Below, one piece after another: positions 7,431-9,242 of a DNA stretch of 9,242 nucleotides (positions within the stretch are counted from its first letter, which is position 1; each line of letters starts with the position of its first letter). The notes under the pieces are model-generated. The model had not been told where the DNA came from. It did not search any database and saw nothing but the letters and a program-made list of their open reading frames with translations. Both the position numbers and the translations under genes were made by a program. The stretch covers positions 1-9,242 of the forward strand of contig CADBAC010000101.1 in NCBI GenBank assembly GCA_902792495.1, written 5' to 3'. Origin of the DNA: Ruminococcus flavefaciens. Lineage in GTDB: Bacteria; Bacillota; Clostridia; Oscillospirales; Ruminococcaceae.

Positions 7431-7464
7431 TCAATCAAGTGCTTCACAATGTGGCAGTAAATAC
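7431..7464. other. Probable junction between two unrelated DNA blocks
   Basis: On the left, the adaptor coding frame is intact up to 7430. On the right, the terminator of a different, more G+C-rich gene begins at 7465. The roughly 34 bases between belong to neither gene. The exact breakpoint cannot be fixed from the sequence, and no inverted repeat ends, target duplication or integrase site is visible there. Confidence 0.6.
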
Positions 7465-7501
7465 AAAAACAGCAGGCTGCATGAGTGGTTGCAGCCTGCT
7501 G
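7465..7501 (-). terminator. Rho-independent terminator of the carboxyltransferase gene
   Basis: A perfect 12-bp stem pairs 7470-7481 (CAGCAGGCTGCA) with 7490-7501, with an 8-nt loop. On the minus strand it is followed by TTTTTGTATTT (the A-run at 7465-7469 on plus). It lies about 35 bases after the gene's stop codon. It is oriented for the minus strand, so it would also insulate the truncated adaptor from read-through. Confidence 0.9.
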
Positions 7502-7535
7502 CTTTAATATCCGATGCTTGGAGCAAGTCGGAAAC

Positions 7536-9242
7536 TTACTTGGCTTCGCGTTCCAGCCAGGCGATGGCCTGTCCTTTTAGTACTTTCTGACCTTGGCGGG
7601 CGGTGACATCTACGAGCTTGCCGCCGAGAGCTGCATTGATGGGAATGGTTTGTCCCCACGGGCTCTGGATGTAGCAGAAAAAGTCACCTTCGGCATATGT
7701 GGTGCCGATGGCGGGTTCTGCACAGCGCATGACGCCAGCATCGCCAGTAATCTCGAAGAATATCTGACCGTTGAAAGGAGCTGTGATGGCATCGGCCTTG
7801 GCGTGCTTGAAAGCAGAAAGTTCTTCCACGGAAAGTTTGGGGCCACCTGCTGCCTGCATTTTTGCCAGTTTGGCTTTTTCGAGGTCGGCGAGGAAGTTCT
7901 TCTTGGCCTGGCCGCTCTTGTAGTTGCGGTACTGTTCGGGGTGCATGGCGAGTTCGTAGAGTTCCTCGTCGTCCTGACCGCGATCCCATCCGTTCTCTTC
8001 CATCTCCTTGATGAATCCAGGCAGGGCATTCTCGAGTAGGGTGTGGGGGTCGGCTGTGGTGAATTCGCGTCCCTGCTTCTTGGCGAGTTCCACGAGTTCG
8101 GGGTCGATGGTTCCGGGAATCTTTCCGCTCTTGCCGAGAATCATACCCCACATGGAGTCGTCCATCATGACGAAACGTCCCTTGCCCTGAGCCATGGTGA
8201 GGAGGTTCATCAGTGCGATGTTCTTGACGTACTGCGAGAAGGGCGTGACAAGTGGAGGATATCCTACGCGCGGCCAAACGTAAGCTACTTCATCGAAGAG
8301 CTGGACAAGGATTTGGTCGGTAGTGAGCTCCGGCTGGCCCTTGGCCTTCAGTGTGTTGTTGATGACGCCATGGATACCGGCGAGGTCTGCCATCATGGAA
8401 CCCATCATACCGCCGGGTAGTCCGCATCCGAGGAGGAGTGAGGACATGTGCTTATTGCCGGGGTTGATGAAGTAACCGAGCCAGTCGTCGATGAATTCTT
8501 GGGTGAGGGAGCGCGCCTGCATGTAGGCGTTCATATTGATTTCCTTGACCTCGAAGCCCTCGTTCTTCAGCATGGATTGAACGCTGATGATGTCCGGATG
8601 TACCTTGCCCCAGGAGAGGGGTTCGATGGCGGTGTCGATGACGTCGGCGCCATTGTTGCAGACCTCGAGGATGCTGGCCATGGAAAGACCTGGACCACTG
8701 TGGCCGTGATATTGGATGATGACGTCGGGGTGCTTGGTCTTGATTGCCTTGGTGAGTGCACCCAGCAGCGCGGGCTGTCCGATACCTGCCATGTCCTTGA
8801 GGCAGATCTCCTCGGCACCGGCAGCGATGACCTGATCAGCTATCTCTGAGTAGTATTCGACGGTGTGGACGGGGGAAGTGGTAATGCAAAGAGTGGCCTG
8901 CGGAGTCATTCCGGCGGCCTTGGCCCACTTGACAGAAGGAATGATGTTGCGAACATCATTGAGTCCACAGAAGATGCGGGGTATATCCACGCCCTGGGCG
9001 TGCTTGACTTTGTACTGGAGTTCACGAACATCGTCGGGAACCGGATACATGCGCAGGGCGTTGAGTCCGCGGTCGAGCATGTGAGTCTTGATACCTACTT
9101 CGTTGAAAGGCTTGCAGAAAGCACGTACGGCTGCATTGGGGTTCTCGCCAGCGAGGAGATTCACCTGTTCGAAGGCTCCACCGTTGGTTTCCACGCGGTC
9201 GAAGACACCCATGTCAATGATAACGGGTGCGATGCGTTCCAG
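7536..9242 (-). CDS. Oxaloacetate decarboxylase alpha / pyruvate carboxylase subunit B-like carboxyltransferase, N-terminus outside window
   Basis: There are 568 visible residues; the frame is open to the window edge, where LERIAPVIIDMG precedes the first internal ATG (9210-9212). About 30 residues, including the RDxxQS motif, are probably missing. The carboxyltransferase TIM barrel shows the metal site: the carbamylated-Lys motif CLKDMAG (Lys codon 8796-8798) and HGH in YHGHSGPG (codons 8706-8708 and 8700-8702). PLSWG, LPGGMMGS and the conserved GYPPLVTPFSQYVKN follow. The family moves CO2 from oxaloacetate to biotin (or from carboxybiotin to pyruvate) in C4-acid metabolism. The last about 95 residues form a biotinyl/lipoyl-like domain (ITAPFNGQIFF ... 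KGQAIAWLE). At the place of the usual EAMKM biotin site it reads CYIQSPWGQ (7650-7676), with no lysine, so a separate biotin carrier is implied. The closest resemblance is to Bacteroidota proteins. Its G+C is clearly higher than that of the left block. Confidence 0.9.
   Translation of the reverse strand: MERIAPVIIDMGVFDRVETNGGAFEQVNLLAGENPNAAVRAFCKPFNEVGIKTHMLDRGLNALRMYPVPDDVRELQYKVKHAQGVDIPRIFCGLNDVRNIIPSVKWAKAAGMTPQATLCITTSPVHTVEYYSEIADQVIAAGAEEICLKDMAGIGQPALLGALTKAIKTKHPDVIIQYHGHSGPGLSMASILEVCNNGADVIDTAIEPLSWGKVHPDIISVQSMLKNEGFEVKEINMNAYMQARSLTQEFIDDWLGYFINPGNKHMSSLLLGCGLPGGMMGSMMADLAGIHGVINNTLKAKGQPELTTDQILVQLFDEVAYVWPRVGYPPLVTPFSQYVKNIALMNLLTMAQGKGRFVMMDDSMWGMILGKSGKIPGTIDPELVELAKKQGREFTTADPHTLLENALPGFIKEMEENGWDRGQDDEELYELAMHPEQYRNYKSGQAKKNFLADLEKAKLAKMQAAGGPKLSVEELSAFKHAKADAITAPFNGQIFFEITGDAGVMRCAEPAIGTTYAEGDFFCYIQSPWGQTIPINAALGGKLVDVTARQGQKVLKGQAIAWLEREAK

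Noticed and set aside
7431..7464. A simple frameshift or nonsense mutation in the adaptor
   Set aside because: I read the bases upstream in all three minus-strand frames. None continues the coiled coil, and a different gene's terminator begins within about 35 bases.
7465..7501. Inverted repeat as an insertion-sequence end
   Set aside because: It is a compact stem-loop with a T-run in the right orientation behind a stop codon, which fits a terminator; no second copy or transposase is present.
7684..8277. 197-residue minus-strand frame rich in Arg
   Set aside because: An out-of-frame shadow within the carboxyltransferase gene; composition is Arg/His/Pro-biased with no domain.
7593..8420. Long open frames on the plus strand opposite the carboxyltransferase gene
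   Set aside because: They are antisense shadows of a high-G+C coding region. The minus-strand frame carries all recognisable family motifs, and the plus frames show none.

Overview
The window reads as two blocks of different origin that meet near position 7431. The left block (1-7430) looks like a gut or rumen Firmicute of the Ruminococcus type. The signs are an arabinan/xylan-degrading GH43 enzyme, a MATE exporter, a three-gene MacAB/YknXYZ-like export operon, strong GGAGG-type ribosome binding sites, and about 42-48% G+C in the 60-base lines I counted by hand. The right block (about 7431-9242) holds the 3' part of a decarboxylase/carboxylase gene that most resembles Bacteroidota (Prevotella/Bacteroides) oxaloacetate decarboxylase alpha subunits. 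The lines I counted there are about 60-67% G+C.

Layout. Positions 2-1870 (+) hold the 3' part of a secreted-type enzyme with two GH43 modules separated by a small Ig-like domain, followed by a hairpin terminator. A near-consensus promoter (1999-2027) drives a MATE-family exporter (2070-3761, +) with an unusual 101-residue Gly/Pro/Met repeat extension at its N-terminus. A strong terminator closes it (3766-3804). A gap of about 300 bases follows. It holds no convincing intact gene, but it carries a GGCGGAG palindrome and a short coding-like stretch on the minus strand. An operon on the minus strand is transcribed toward the MATE gene: adaptor (6078-7430, 5' end missing), ATPase (5328-6062), permease (4100-5362). 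To the right of a perfect 12-bp terminator (7465-7501) lies the carboxyltransferase gene (7536-9242, minus), which runs off the window.

How the genes work together. Adaptor, ATPase and permease form one tripartite exporter of the MacAB type; its substrate cannot be read from the sequence. The GH43 enzyme would release arabinose or xylose from plant hemicellulose. The decarboxylase acts in C4-acid/propionate-succinate metabolism and has no evident link to the others.

The adaptor reading frame is abruptly lost at 7431, right where composition and apparent taxonomy change. The simplest reading is an assembly chimera of two community members; a real recombination joint is less likely but not excluded. 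I found no CRISPR array, tRNA, rRNA, transposase or recognisable new defence or mobile system. The items most worth a second look are the junction, the repeat-bearing MATE N-terminus, and the biotinyl-like domain that lacks its lysine.
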